Positions 26,559-35,085 are shown, counted from the stretch's first letter. The stretch is 64,000 nt of DNA from Halomonas alkalisoli (GCF_021412585.1 NZ_JAKCMI010000021.1:124001-188000); one strand, 5' to 3'. A program made the numbers and translations. Notes: generated by a model from the sequence alone, not told the origin.

Positions 26559-27443
26559 ATGCGGCTCGAGTTCCTGATCACCGTCATGACCATCCTCGAC
26601 AAGGGCAGCTTTGCCCTAGCAGCCAAGGCGGTGAACATCACCCCCAGCGCGGTCAGCATGCAGGTAAAGACGGTTGAGCAGTATTTCGAAAAATCTCTGT
26701 TCAACCGTACCGGTCAATCGGTCACACCGACGCCATTCGCACGCGACCTCTGCCAACGGGTCGGACCATTACTCGCGGAACTCGATCAGCTGCGCGGTGG
26801 TCATCAGGCATCGGTGACGGGCCGACTCAAGCTGGGTGCCATCAGCATCATGCAGCCGGTGATCTTGCCGCCCCTGTTCAACCGATTGAAGCAGGCCGCT
26901 CCCCAGCTTGAAATCAGTTGCATACCTGGGCGTTCACACGAGTTGATCGATGCGGTCAAGGTGGGTGATCTGGATGCCGCCATCGTCGCCGAACCAGCCA
27001 CCGCCAGCCGGCGACAGCTCGAATGGCAGCTGCTTCAAGAAACCCCCTTATGCGTAATCACACCGCGTGGCATATCACCTGCCAGCAACAAGAAAGTGCT
27101 AGCAGCTCAACCGTGGATTGCCTATGACCGAACGACATCACTAGGAAAATTATCGCGCCACTTCTCAATGTCCCTCTTCGGAGGGAAACCACCAATTCTC
27201 GAGCTTCAATCACTTGAGGGTGTTATTTCCATGGTCTCGTCTGGATATGGATCGGCCGTTGTTATTCTTCCTGACCCTCGCCTGACGAAGCAATACGACA
27301 TAGAAATCATGCCACTCGATGATGACGAACCAAGCCTGCGTTTTTCATTGGTTAGCAGAAAAATAGAGAGCCGCGACAAGCCATTGTCTATATTGAAGAA
27401 AATAATAGAAAAGTGGCAAGAGCCAGCCATCACACGCCACTAA
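26559..27443 (+). CDS. LysR-family transcriptional regulator
   Basis: The 294-residue protein has a LysR N-terminal helix-turn-helix (SFALAAKAVNITPSAVSMQV, about 17-36) and an effector domain. The ATG at 26559 has AGAGG before it. It follows the second TCT operon by 49 bp and precedes the lyase pair, and probably regulates one or both. The last third of the gene (about 27040 onward) is clearly more AT-rich than the first two thirds, suggesting an old recombination junction inside the gene. Confidence 0.87.
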   Translation: MRLEFLITVMTILDKGSFALAAKAVNITPSAVSMQVKTVEQYFEKSLFNRTGQSVTPTPFARDLCQRVGPLLAELDQLRGGHQASVTGRLKLGAISIMQPVILPPLFNRLKQAAPQLEISCIPGRSHELIDAVKVGDLDAAIVAEPATASRRQLEWQLLQETPLCVITPRGISPASNKKVLAAQPWIAYDRTTSLGKLSRHFSMSLFGGKPPILELQSLEGVISMVSSGYGSAVVILPDPRLTKQYDIEIMPLDDDEPSLRFSLVSRKIESRDKPLSILKKIIEKWQEPAITRH

Positions 27444-27600
27444 TCATCAAAAAACCTCAACACCGAATAAAGAAAAAATCGCTAGCATAACGCCACCCAT
27501 TTGTTAGCTTTGATAGTATAAAAATACGGTTTAAATATCGAAAAATATAAAGCAATAACCAAATAAAATTACAAATACTTCCTGGCAAATCAGAGACGAA
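27444..27600. other. AT-rich intergenic region upstream of the lyase pair
   Basis: 157 bp with no gene, much richer in A+T than the surroundings (stretches such as AAATATCGAAAAATATAAAG). It should hold the promoter of the lyase-TRAP operon. I cannot fix one -10/-35 pair because many AT-rich hexamers fit. Confidence 0.5.
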
Positions 27601-28518
27601 ATGAAATCAACAACGATACTCAAGTCGCTTATTGAGCGCCCAGAAATACTCGTCATGCCTGGGGCATATGACCCCCTTTCCGCCAAACTGGTGGAACAGG
27701 CCGGATTTGACGCCATTCAAGTCAGCGGGCTGGGTATTGCAGCCAGCCACCTCGGCATGCCGGATGTCAGCATCCTCTCCCTTTCCGATGTGTGCGACCG
27801 CACACGCGCCATCGTCAACGCGACCTCACTGCCTGTGATGGCCGACGGCGATACCGGTTTCGGTAATGCCGTCAACGTCTGGTATACCGTCCAGGGAGTA
27901 GAAGCGACCGGCGCAGCCGGCATCAATCTCGAAGATCAGGTTATGCCCAAGCGCTGCGGCCACCTGGATGGAAAAGAGGTCATCAGCTGCGAGGAGATGG
28001 TGGGCAAGATCCGCGCCGCCGCCGATGCCCGCAAGGACCCCGATTTCATCATCAACGCGCGTACCGATGCACTCGCTGTCGAAGGGCTAAGGGCCACCAT
28101 CACTCGGGCCAACGCCTATTTCGAGGCAGGTGCCAGCATGGTGTTTGTCGATGGTGCCGATCACCTCGACACCATCTCGGCGCTGGCCGATGCCTTCCAC
28201 GGCCCGCTGGCCATCAACATGGTCGAAGGCGGCAAGACACCGGACAACATGACCTTCGACGAGCTGCAACAGCGTGGCGTCGCTCGCGTTAGCCTGCCCG
28301 TCAGCACCCTGCTGAGCGCCATTCACGGCATGCAACAGGCGCTAGCACACATCCAGAAAACCCGCACCACGGCAGCGGATCCCGCGCTGTTTGCCGACTT
28401 TACCGAAACCCACGCCCTGATGGGCATGGATCACGTCTACGGACTCGAACGTCGCTTCATGTCACCCCATCAGTGGGCCGACAAGTACTCAAGTCGCACT
28501 GCCAGGAGAACCTCATGA
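27601..28518 (+). CDS. Isocitrate lyase/PEP mutase superfamily lyase (copy 2)
   Basis: The 305-residue protein has MADGDTGFG (Asp82, Asp84), LEDQ (Glu111), KRCGH with Cys119, and NMVEGGKTP, the same lyase-type signature set as copies 1 and 3. It is first of a probable six-gene operon (two lyases, TAXI receptor, fused TRAP permease, hydrolase). The stop overlaps the copy-3 start by ATGA, so the two lyases are made together and may form a mixed oligomer or act on successive substrates (inference). Similarity to copy 3 is moderate, not that of a recent duplicate. Confidence 0.86.
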   Translation: MKSTTILKSLIERPEILVMPGAYDPLSAKLVEQAGFDAIQVSGLGIAASHLGMPDVSILSLSDVCDRTRAIVNATSLPVMADGDTGFGNAVNVWYTVQGVEATGAAGINLEDQVMPKRCGHLDGKEVISCEEMVGKIRAAADARKDPDFIINARTDALAVEGLRATITRANAYFEAGASMVFVDGADHLDTISALADAFHGPLAINMVEGGKTPDNMTFDELQQRGVARVSLPVSTLLSAIHGMQQALAHIQKTRTTAADPALFADFTETHALMGMDHVYGLERRFMSPHQWADKYSSRTARRTS

Positions 28519-29438
28519 CCACCCCTATTACCCGGCGGCCGGGCTACCCCCTGGGCCTCGCGCAGGCGCAAGGGCGCAATGCCAGGCTCAGGGAATTGAT
28601 CGCCCGCGATGCCTTGACCATGGCGCCCGGCTGTTTTGACTGCCTCACCGCCCGGCTGGTCGCCGACGCCGGTTTTCCCGCGGCCTACATAACCGGCTCT
28701 GGGGTCTCGATGAGTGCCTTGGGCGCCCCCGACATCGGCGTCATCTCTTTTGCCGAAGTCGCCGAGCGTGCAAGGCGCATCGCCGACGTCGTCGATATCC
28801 CCATTATCTGCGACGTCGACACCGGCTACGGCGGCCCGCTCAACGTAGTGCGCACCGTTCGCGAACTGGAGCGCGCCGGGGTCAGCGCCATGCAGATCGA
28901 AGACCAGACCTGGCCGAAGAAGTGTGGCCATGAACTCGGTCGCAAGCTGGTCGATATCACCGAAATGGAAGGACGCATCAAGGCCGCGGTGGATGCACGC
29001 GATGACGACGACGTGATGATCATTGCCAGAACAGATGCTCGCACCGGCCACGGTCTGGCCGAAGCGCTCGACCGTGCCATGGCCTATCGCGAGGCCGGAG
29101 CCGACATCATCTTCGTCGAGTCCCCGGAAAGCCAAGACGAGATGCAGCAGATCAACGAGCGCCTGCAATGCCCGACCCTGGCCAACATGGTGGAAGGCGG
29201 CCGCACGCCCTTTCTAGATGCAGAAACGCTCGCCGCGCTCGGCTACCGGCTGGCCATCTATCCCAACTCGCTGACGCGACTGTTCGGATTTCAGGGCGCC
29301 AAGCTGCTGGCCACCTTGGCCGAAAAAGGCAACACCGCCTCATTGCGCGACCAGATGCTCGATCACCATGGACTCTGGTCGCTGTTCGACTACCCCGAGT
29401 GGACCTCGCTGGAGGCGCGCTTCACCGAGCCCAGCTAA
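28515..29438 (+). CDS. Isocitrate lyase/PEP mutase superfamily lyase (copy 3)
   Basis: The 307-residue protein has an extra N-terminal arm of about 15 residues (MTTPITRRPGYPLGLAQ) before the barrel. Active-site motifs are ICDVDTGYG (Asp100, Asp102), IEDQ (Glu129), KKCGH with Cys137, and NMVEGGRTP. A C-C lyase on a 2-hydroxy or 2-methyl dicarboxylate is expected. The start at 28515 follows AGGAGAA and overlaps copy 2. Confidence 0.87.
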   Translation: MTTPITRRPGYPLGLAQAQGRNARLRELIARDALTMAPGCFDCLTARLVADAGFPAAYITGSGVSMSALGAPDIGVISFAEVAERARRIADVVDIPIICDVDTGYGGPLNVVRTVRELERAGVSAMQIEDQTWPKKCGHELGRKLVDITEMEGRIKAAVDARDDDDVMIIARTDARTGHGLAEALDRAMAYREAGADIIFVESPESQDEMQQINERLQCPTLANMVEGGRTPFLDAETLAALGYRLAIYPNSLTRLFGFQGAKLLATLAEKGNTASLRDQMLDHHGLWSLFDYPEWTSLEARFTEPS

Positions 29439-29481
29439 GCCTTCACGTTCGAGGCTCTCACAATAACAACGCCATTATTCC

Positions 29482-29499
29482 TATCGCTGACCAGCGATA
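29482..29499. promoter_or_regulatory. Palindrome upstream of the TAXI receptor gene
   Basis: TATCGCTG-AC-CAGCGATA is a perfect 8-bp inverted repeat with a 2-bp centre, 20 bp before the TAXI gene start. It is a possible operator, or a short RNA stem that protects the mRNA 5' end of the highly expressed receptor gene. Confidence 0.5.
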
Positions 29500-29518
29500 A
29501 CAACAAGAGGTAGACCCA

Positions 29519-30526
29519 ATGCGACACGCCCTGACTCACTCGCTACGCAAGACACCCTTGGCTGCCGGTATCGGCGCCGCACTCCTGCTCTCCCTGCCGC
29601 TCGGCGCACAGGCACAGACGCAGCTCTCCATTGGCACCACCAGCCAGGCTTCGTCGCTCTATGCCTACTTCGTGGCCGTCTCCCAGTTGCTCAACGCCGA
29701 ACTAGATGACGTCAACCACTCGGTGCTTGAAACCGGCGGCGGCCTCGACAATATGCGCCGCCTGCGCGAAGGCCAGGTCGACTGGGCCATGATGGCCGAG
29801 CCCGACCTGTTCGAATATTACGAAGGTTTAGGCCCATTCGAAGGGGATCCCAACCCCAACTTCCGAACCTTCTGGGTCACCACCCCCTTGGCCTACCTCA
29901 CGGTGGTAGATGCCAATTCAGACGTCACCTCCTACTCCGACCTCGACGGTCAGCAATTCAACGGCGGTGGGCGCGGCTCCGGCACCGAGCGCGCCACCTT
30001 CGAAGCCATGGAAGCCCTAGGCGTTGAGCCCAACTGGTTCCGTACCGGCATGAGCGATGCGGTGACCGCCTTTCAGGATCGCCGCATCGTCGGCTTCACC
30101 AAGGCCGGCCCGCCCAATGCCCCCGACAGCGCCATCATGGATGCCGAAACCACCCGCGATATCCGCATCCTGGGCTGGACGGACGACGAAATCGAGCAGG
30201 TACAGGCCGAATACCCGCACTTCGATTTCATGGCTGTTGAGGACACCCCCTACGACACCGGCCCAATGAACCTTCGCGTGGTGTTCATCACCATCGGCAC
30301 CACCACCGACCTACCCGAAGACACCGCCTACGACATCTTCAAGACCGTGGTCGAGAACGTCGACACCGTCGCCGAGTCCTATTCGGCAATTGCGGGAATG
30401 GACATCATCGAGCAGACCCTCGAGCGCGGCCAGACGCCGCTCCACGCCGGAGTGGCCCGCTACATCCTGGAACAGGGCTACGAGATTCCCGAGCACCTCA
30501 TGCCAGTTGAGCACGAGGAGGGTTGA
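29519..30526 (+). CDS. TAXI-family TRAP transporter receptor
   Basis: The 335-residue periplasmic protein has a signal peptide ending near LPLGAQAQTQ and the TAXI hallmark SIGTTSQASSLYAYFVAVSQ at the mature N-terminus, then ETGGGLDNMRRLREGQVDWA. It delivers substrate to the fused permease encoded next. The ribosome site is AAGAGG. TAXI receptors bind carboxylates, but the ligand cannot be assigned here. Confidence 0.92.
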   Translation: MRHALTHSLRKTPLAAGIGAALLLSLPLGAQAQTQLSIGTTSQASSLYAYFVAVSQLLNAELDDVNHSVLETGGGLDNMRRLREGQVDWAMMAEPDLFEYYEGLGPFEGDPNPNFRTFWVTTPLAYLTVVDANSDVTSYSDLDGQQFNGGGRGSGTERATFEAMEALGVEPNWFRTGMSDAVTAFQDRRIVGFTKAGPPNAPDSAIMDAETTRDIRILGWTDDEIEQVQAEYPHFDFMAVEDTPYDTGPMNLRVVFITIGTTTDLPEDTAYDIFKTVVENVDTVAESYSAIAGMDIIEQTLERGQTPLHAGVARYILEQGYEIPEHLMPVEHEEG

Positions 30527-30528
30527 GC

Positions 30529-32469
30529 GTGACCACACAGTCCCCCGATTCGGCGCCCGTAGAGGGCGCCGTTCAATCGCCAATGGTGCGCTTTCGCGGT
30601 CACTTGATCGCCCTGCTCAGCACCACCATGGTGTTGTTTCACCTCTATACCGGGGCCTTTGGCTCCTTTCCCGATCTGATTCAGCGCTCGCTGCACGTTG
30701 GGGGCACTCTGATACTGGCGTTCTGCCTTTACGACATGCGCCGCGGCAACGCCCGCAATACCCCACTGGGATTACTCGATGTTGGTTTTATCCTCGCCAC
30801 CGTTACCGTGATCAGTCACCTGATCCTGAGCTATGACCGTCTCATGGGCTTCACATTCAGGATGACCCAGCTCGACTTCATTTTTGCCATCATTACCACC
30901 CTGCTGGTACTCGAAGGCTGCCGGCGGGTGATCGGCTGGACCATCCCTGCACTCGGGATCGCCGGCCTCACCTATGCCCTGGCGGGACCCAACCTGCCTG
31001 GCCCCTTGGCCCACGGTGGCCTCGACCCTCGCTTCGCCGCGGAAGTCCTGTACATCTCGACCCGCGGCCTGTTCGGCATGGTCACCGGCATCTCGGCCAC
31101 AGTAATCGCCATGTTCGTCATCTTCGGTGCCGTACTGCTGCGCACCGGGGGTGGCCAAACCTTCATGGACCTGGCCATGATCATCGGAGGCCGCACCACC
31201 GGTGGCGGCGCCAAGGTCGCCACCATTTCCAGCGCCATGTTCGGCAGCGTCTCGGGCTCTGCTGCTGCCAACGTAGCCACCACCGGCGCCTTTACCATCC
31301 CCTTGATGAAGAAACTGGGCTATCGGCCCACCTTTGCCGCGGCGGTCGAGTCCGTCGCCTCCACCGGCGGGCAGATCATGCCACCCATCATGGGGGCCGG
31401 CGCCTTCATCATGGCCGAACTGCTCGGCATCTCCTACATCACCATCATGGTCGCCGCCATCATCCCCGCGGTGCTCTACTTCGCTGGCTGCCTGGCCGGG
31501 ATCCACTTCGAGTCCAAGCGGCTCGGCTACAAGCCGATGAGGCGCGACGAGCTACCCCGCACCAGGGATGTGCTGACCCTGCGCCGCGCCGGACCGGTAT
31601 TCCTTTCGCTAGGCACCCTCATCACGCTACTGGTACGTGGCTTTTCACCGGCCATGGCCGCCTTCACCGCCACGGCTATTCTGGTGGTGCTGTTCCTGCT
31701 CGGGACGCGTAACTGGCCCGACCTCAAGGCACGGCTCAACAACCTCCGCGAAGGCTGTATCGATGCAGGCATTGGCCTGGTCGCCATCGCCGTACTCATC
31801 GCCGGTGCGCAGATACTGCTGGCGATGATCTCGACCACCGGCATGGGGGTCACCTTCACGTCGGCCATCATCAGCCTGGGCGAAAACCACCTGTTGATAT
31901 CACTGATGCTGGCCATGGTGGTGGCCATGTTGCTCGGCACCGGGCTGCCTACCGCCGCCGCCTACATGCTGGCCGCTGCGGTCGTGGCACCGGCACTGGT
32001 ACGGCTCGGCGTGGAGCCCATTGCCGCGCACATGTTCATCTTCTACTTCAGCATCATAGCCGGCCTCACGCCGCCTCTGTGCGCCACCGTGTTCATCAGC
32101 GCCAGCATGGCGAAAGCCAACTGGCTACCCACCAGTATCACCGCCATCCGGCTCTCGCTGGTCGCCTTCATTATCCCGTTCGTGTTCGTCTTCCACCCCG
32201 AGATTCTGATGATCGGTGATGGGCTAACCATCGCCGCCTATGCCATCACCGGCCTAATCGGCGTCACGCTGATCGGGGCTGCGATGTCTGGGTACTTGAT
32301 CTATCCACTGGCGTACTGGGAGCGGCTGCTGTTTTCGATGGCCGCCTTCGGCCTGATAGCTCCCGGCATGCTGTTACCGATCGCTGGAGGGGCCCTGCTG
32401 CTGCTAATGCTGGCCATCCACATGCTGCGCGGTAAAACGAACTATCACCTAAGTAAGGAGACGACATGA
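30529..32469 (+). CDS. TRAP transporter fused DctQ-DctM permease
   Basis: The 646-residue protein has a DctQ-like N-terminal part (about residues 20-140) fused to a DctM-like channel (about 150-640), the form that partners TAXI receptors. Clear motifs are FGSVSGSAAANVATTGAFTI, SVASTGGQIMPPIMGAGAFI and LGTGLPTAAAYMLAAAVVAP. The start is GTG at 30529 with GAGGAGG upstream; a TTG at 30523 is less likely. The stop overlaps the next hydrolase start (ATGA). Confidence 0.92.
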   Translation: MTTQSPDSAPVEGAVQSPMVRFRGHLIALLSTTMVLFHLYTGAFGSFPDLIQRSLHVGGTLILAFCLYDMRRGNARNTPLGLLDVGFILATVTVISHLILSYDRLMGFTFRMTQLDFIFAIITTLLVLEGCRRVIGWTIPALGIAGLTYALAGPNLPGPLAHGGLDPRFAAEVLYISTRGLFGMVTGISATVIAMFVIFGAVLLRTGGGQTFMDLAMIIGGRTTGGGAKVATISSAMFGSVSGSAAANVATTGAFTIPLMKKLGYRPTFAAAVESVASTGGQIMPPIMGAGAFIMAELLGISYITIMVAAIIPAVLYFAGCLAGIHFESKRLGYKPMRRDELPRTRDVLTLRRAGPVFLSLGTLITLLVRGFSPAMAAFTATAILVVLFLLGTRNWPDLKARLNNLREGCIDAGIGLVAIAVLIAGAQILLAMISTTGMGVTFTSAIISLGENHLLISLMLAMVVAMLLGTGLPTAAAYMLAAAVVAPALVRLGVEPIAAHMFIFYFSIIAGLTPPLCATVFISASMAKANWLPTSITAIRLSLVAFIIPFVFVFHPEILMIGDGLTIAAYAITGLIGVTLIGAAMSGYLIYPLAYWERLLFSMAAFGLIAPGMLLPIAGGALLLLMLAIHMLRGKTNYHLSKETT

Positions 32470-33122
32470 TCACCCTGCACGGAAAGAGAGTCAGGCAAAC
32501 CCTGGAAGAGATTCTGATCCCTGAAAAGACGGCGCTGGTGGTCATCGACGTACAGAACGATTTCTTCGACGCTGACGGTGTATTCTCCCAGGCCGGTAGA
32601 GACATGACCCTGGCCCAAGCCCACCTGCCAAACATGCGTAAGCTAATTGCCGAGTGGCAGGCCATGGACTTATTCACGGTCTTCGTGCGCCAAGTCACGC
32701 TACCCGATGGCCGCGGCGACAGCCCAGCCTGGCTGCGACTCAAGGTGCGCGATGGCAAGAGCCCCAACTACACCTTGAAAGGCTCGTGGGGCGCCACATT
32801 CTGCGAAGGTATCGAGCCGCGCGAGCAAGATCCCATCATCGAAAAGCTGCGCCCGGATGCCTTTCTCGGCACCTGCCTGGACATGGTACTGAAAGCCAAC
32901 GGCATCGACACCACCGTACTGATTGGAGCCAACACTGAAGGCTGCGTCGAATCCACCGTGCGCAGCAGTGCCCATCACGACTACTACACCATCGTGGCAG
33001 AAGACGCCGTGGCCAGCAGCAATGCACAATTCCATGATGCTTCACTGGCCTTGATGAAAAACCGCTTTTTGGTAGAGCCTTCGTCACGCATTATCGACAC
33101 CGTCAACGCAAACCGACGCTAA
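32466..33122 (+). CDS. Isochorismatase-family cysteine hydrolase (full triad)
   Basis: The 218-residue protein has the complete amidase-type triad: Asp28 (VVIDVQNDFF), Lys127 (IIEKLRPDAFLGT) and Cys160 (GANTEGCVESTVRSS). Relatives hydrolyse amides such as ureidoacrylate, N-carbamoylsarcosine, biuret or maleamate. It is translationally coupled to the TRAP permease, so the imported compound or an intermediate may carry an amide that this enzyme removes (inference). It differs from the Cys-less homologue at 25898. A terminator follows. Confidence 0.87.
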   Translation: MITLHGKRVRQTLEEILIPEKTALVVIDVQNDFFDADGVFSQAGRDMTLAQAHLPNMRKLIAEWQAMDLFTVFVRQVTLPDGRGDSPAWLRLKVRDGKSPNYTLKGSWGATFCEGIEPREQDPIIEKLRPDAFLGTCLDMVLKANGIDTTVLIGANTEGCVESTVRSSAHHDYYTIVAEDAVASSNAQFHDASLALMKNRFLVEPSSRIIDTVNANRR

Positions 33123-33144
33123 CATTTCCCCGTATGCATTGTTT

Positions 33145-33168
33145 GCCAGTGTTCCCCCACTGGCTTTT
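33145..33168 (+). terminator. Rho-independent terminator of the lyase-TRAP operon
   Basis: GCCAGTG (33145-33151) pairs with CACTGGC (33158-33164) and is followed by TTTTC, 23 bp after the hydrolase stop. Confidence 0.8.
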
Positions 33169-33292
33169 CACCAGCTTTTCTTGAGTCCATCTTTCATAAA
33201 TATCGTTTTCACCAACCAATCAGCATTGCTAGATTATGTACTTATAGCGCACCCATGCATTACATAAACAACGATATATTGAGGCATTTTTT

Positions 33293-34381
33293 ATGAGTCA
33301 CCTTACGCAATGCAGCCCTTGGCTAAGTCGTGATGTCGAGAATGACACCAGCTGGATTCGTTTTCTCTCCGACGCCGCCATTGCCGATATCGACAGCGCA
33401 TTGCAGCACGCCAAATCGACATCGAAATCTCTACTCTCACTGACACCGGATGATTTTCCCCTCAACGGCGCCGGGCGCGAAGAAGTCCTGGCCGCCTATG
33501 CCAGTACCCAGCAAGGCTGGGGCTTTTGCCTGCTCAAGGGCTTACCCGTTGAGCGTTACAGCGTAGAAGACATCAAGATGCTCTACTGGGGGCTCGGGCT
33601 ACATGCCGGTGTTGCTCGCACTCAGAACAAGCAAAGCCACATCATGACCTCGGTAAAAGACACCGGAGGCCAGTACAAGATCAATGGTGGCCGTGGCTAC
33701 AACACCAATGCCGGCCTCGATTTTCACGTCGACTTCTGCGATGTCGTCTCGCTGCTGTGCATTCATCCAGCCAAATCCGGCGGCACCAGTCTGATTACCA
33801 GCTCGTTGGCGATTCACGACGAGTTGAAGCGAACCCGCCCTGATCTCGAAGCTGCACTCCACAAGCCATTCTACTTCAGTCTGCAAGGTGCCGGCTCCGA
33901 TGATGAGCCGAATATCTACCCCTGCCCGCTATACGGAGAAGCTCAGGGGTATCCTGCTTTCCGCACAAACCGGAAGAACATCACCGCCGCTCAGGAATAT
34001 TTCGACGAGGTTCCGCGCCTGGAGCCCGATCAGATCGAAGTCCTTGACTGGCTCGACAATAAGCTCAAAGATCCCAAGTTCTGCTTCTCGATGAACATTG
34101 AAAAAGGCGACATGCAGTTGCTCAACAACTACACCGTCGTACATTCACGCACCGACTTCGAAGACTACGAAGACGAACAGCGTAAAAGACACCTGCTGCG
34201 CTTATGGATGACCATTCCCGGCTCCCAACCGCTACCCGACACTTGGCGAGAAGCCTTCAAGGATACACGTGCCGGCGCTGTGCGTGGCGGCAACCGCGGC
34301 AAATGCATTACCGACGATTTCCTCGCCTACGAACAACGCCAAGCCAATTACCACAAGATGTACAACATTTTTATCAACTAA
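33293..34381 (+). CDS. TauD/TfdA-family Fe(II)/2-oxoglutarate dioxygenase
   Basis: The 362-residue enzyme has the metal triad His145-x-Asp147 (LDFHVDFCD) and His284 (NYTVVHSRTDF), and Arg303 for 2-oxoglutarate (HLLRLWM). The family hydroxylates carboxylates, sulfonates, amino acids or quaternary amines. GAGG lies 8 bp before the start. It is separated from the upstream operon by a terminator and has its own AT-rich promoter region (about 33170-33290). Immediately after its stop lies the tail of a TRAP DctM gene, which suggests it was once linked to another transporter. Confidence 0.9.
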   Translation: MSHLTQCSPWLSRDVENDTSWIRFLSDAAIADIDSALQHAKSTSKSLLSLTPDDFPLNGAGREEVLAAYASTQQGWGFCLLKGLPVERYSVEDIKMLYWGLGLHAGVARTQNKQSHIMTSVKDTGGQYKINGGRGYNTNAGLDFHVDFCDVVSLLCIHPAKSGGTSLITSSLAIHDELKRTRPDLEAALHKPFYFSLQGAGSDDEPNIYPCPLYGEAQGYPAFRTNRKNITAAQEYFDEVPRLEPDQIEVLDWLDNKLKDPKFCFSMNIEKGDMQLLNNYTVVHSRTDFEDYEDEQRKRHLLRLWMTIPGSQPLPDTWREAFKDTRAGAVRGGNRGKCITDDFLAYEQRQANYHKMYNIFIN

Positions 34382-34383
34382 GT

Positions 34384-34476
34384 AAATTCGCATTGATCCT
34401 CTGCTCGATGCTGCTGGTCGCCCTGCTGATCGCCTTCCCGGCCATCGCCACCTGGCTGCCTGGAATGATCAACTGA
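34384..34476 (+). pseudogene. C-terminal remnant of a TRAP DctM permease
   Basis: The frame from about 34384 to the TGA at 34476 encodes about 30 residues containing ALLIAFPAIATWLPGMIN. This matches the conserved end of DctM proteins; the intact DctM in this window ends LLLCFFPGIALWLPNLIMG at the same relative place. No start codon or the other 400 residues are present. The fragment begins within a few bases of the dioxygenase stop, so a deletion or an insertion joined the two sequences. Confidence 0.7.
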
Positions 34477-34506
34477 GCCCGATCCAGATACCGCCACACG
34501 GGTGCC

Positions 34507-34530
34507 ATAGCGAAAGGTGAACGGGGGAAC
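34507..34530 (-). repeat. Short duplicate of the selO 5' region
   Basis: ATAGCGAAAGGTGAACGGGG and the next bases match 22 of 23 positions at 38495-38517, which encode the first residues of SelO. Nothing else of selO is recognisable around it. Confidence 0.4.
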
Positions 34531-34789
34531 AGGACAGCCCTGCGGCCGTCGCCCCGGGATCGCAGCCGACATTTCGGCGCCACTAGACGCAATTTTCCGC
34601 CGATTCGGCACCGATTGGACTTTTTCATGATAAATCAGTAGGGTATACGACCCTTGGTTCAGACAATAATACTGACAACGAACCCTGGGCAGGTCCCGCC
34701 ATGGGACACCCTGGTCTTGCCTCCATGCAGACTGGATCACCGGTACTCTCGACTGTACGTCGTCGACGCCATCGATAGAGAAGGAATCC

Positions 34790-34864
34790 ATGTCGCGCCA
34801 CTACGCCGATGAGGGACGGTGCATGCCGCGCCGCCCGCCGCCCGACCTCCCCGCTGCGGGGTAA
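34790..34864 (+). other. Possible 24-codon leader frame upstream of the symporter
   Basis: An ATG with GAAGGAAT just upstream opens a frame of 24 residues beginning MSRHYADEGRC and ending at TAA. It overlaps a CCCCGC-T-GCGGGG hairpin. It could be a leader peptide or the start of a decayed gene. Evidence is limited to the ribosome site. Confidence 0.25.
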
Positions 34865-34995
34865 TGCCTGACTGACGGCATCGTCTTGCCGTGCCTGATC
34901 GATAGCACCCGAGGCTGCGCCACGCCTGGCGTCAGCCTGCTTGTCTCTGCGCTCATGCCTGAGCGCTGATCAGCCTCAAGCCGCCTTTGGGCCTG

Positions 34996-35005
34996 CCCCC
35001 CCCCC
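34996..35005. repeat. C10 homopolymer tract
   Basis: Ten consecutive C residues 80 bp before the symporter start. Such tracts slip during replication and can vary between cells; in a promoter region this could alter expression. Confidence 0.8.
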
Positions 35006-35085
35006 ACAGCACCATCACTGCGCCCGGCATGTCGACCTGATCGACCGGCCCGGGCGTGTTCGTTCCATCCACCGAGGGATTGCCC

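Larger units (their letters stand above)
34477..35085. other. Gene-poor 609-bp spacer
   Basis: No convincing gene. It holds a 24-bp match to the selO start region (34507-34530), a possible short leader frame (34790-34864), and a run of ten C (34996-35005). Codon use in the longer overlapping frames is not coding-like. The promoter of the symporter should lie here, but I cannot define it. Confidence 0.6.
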
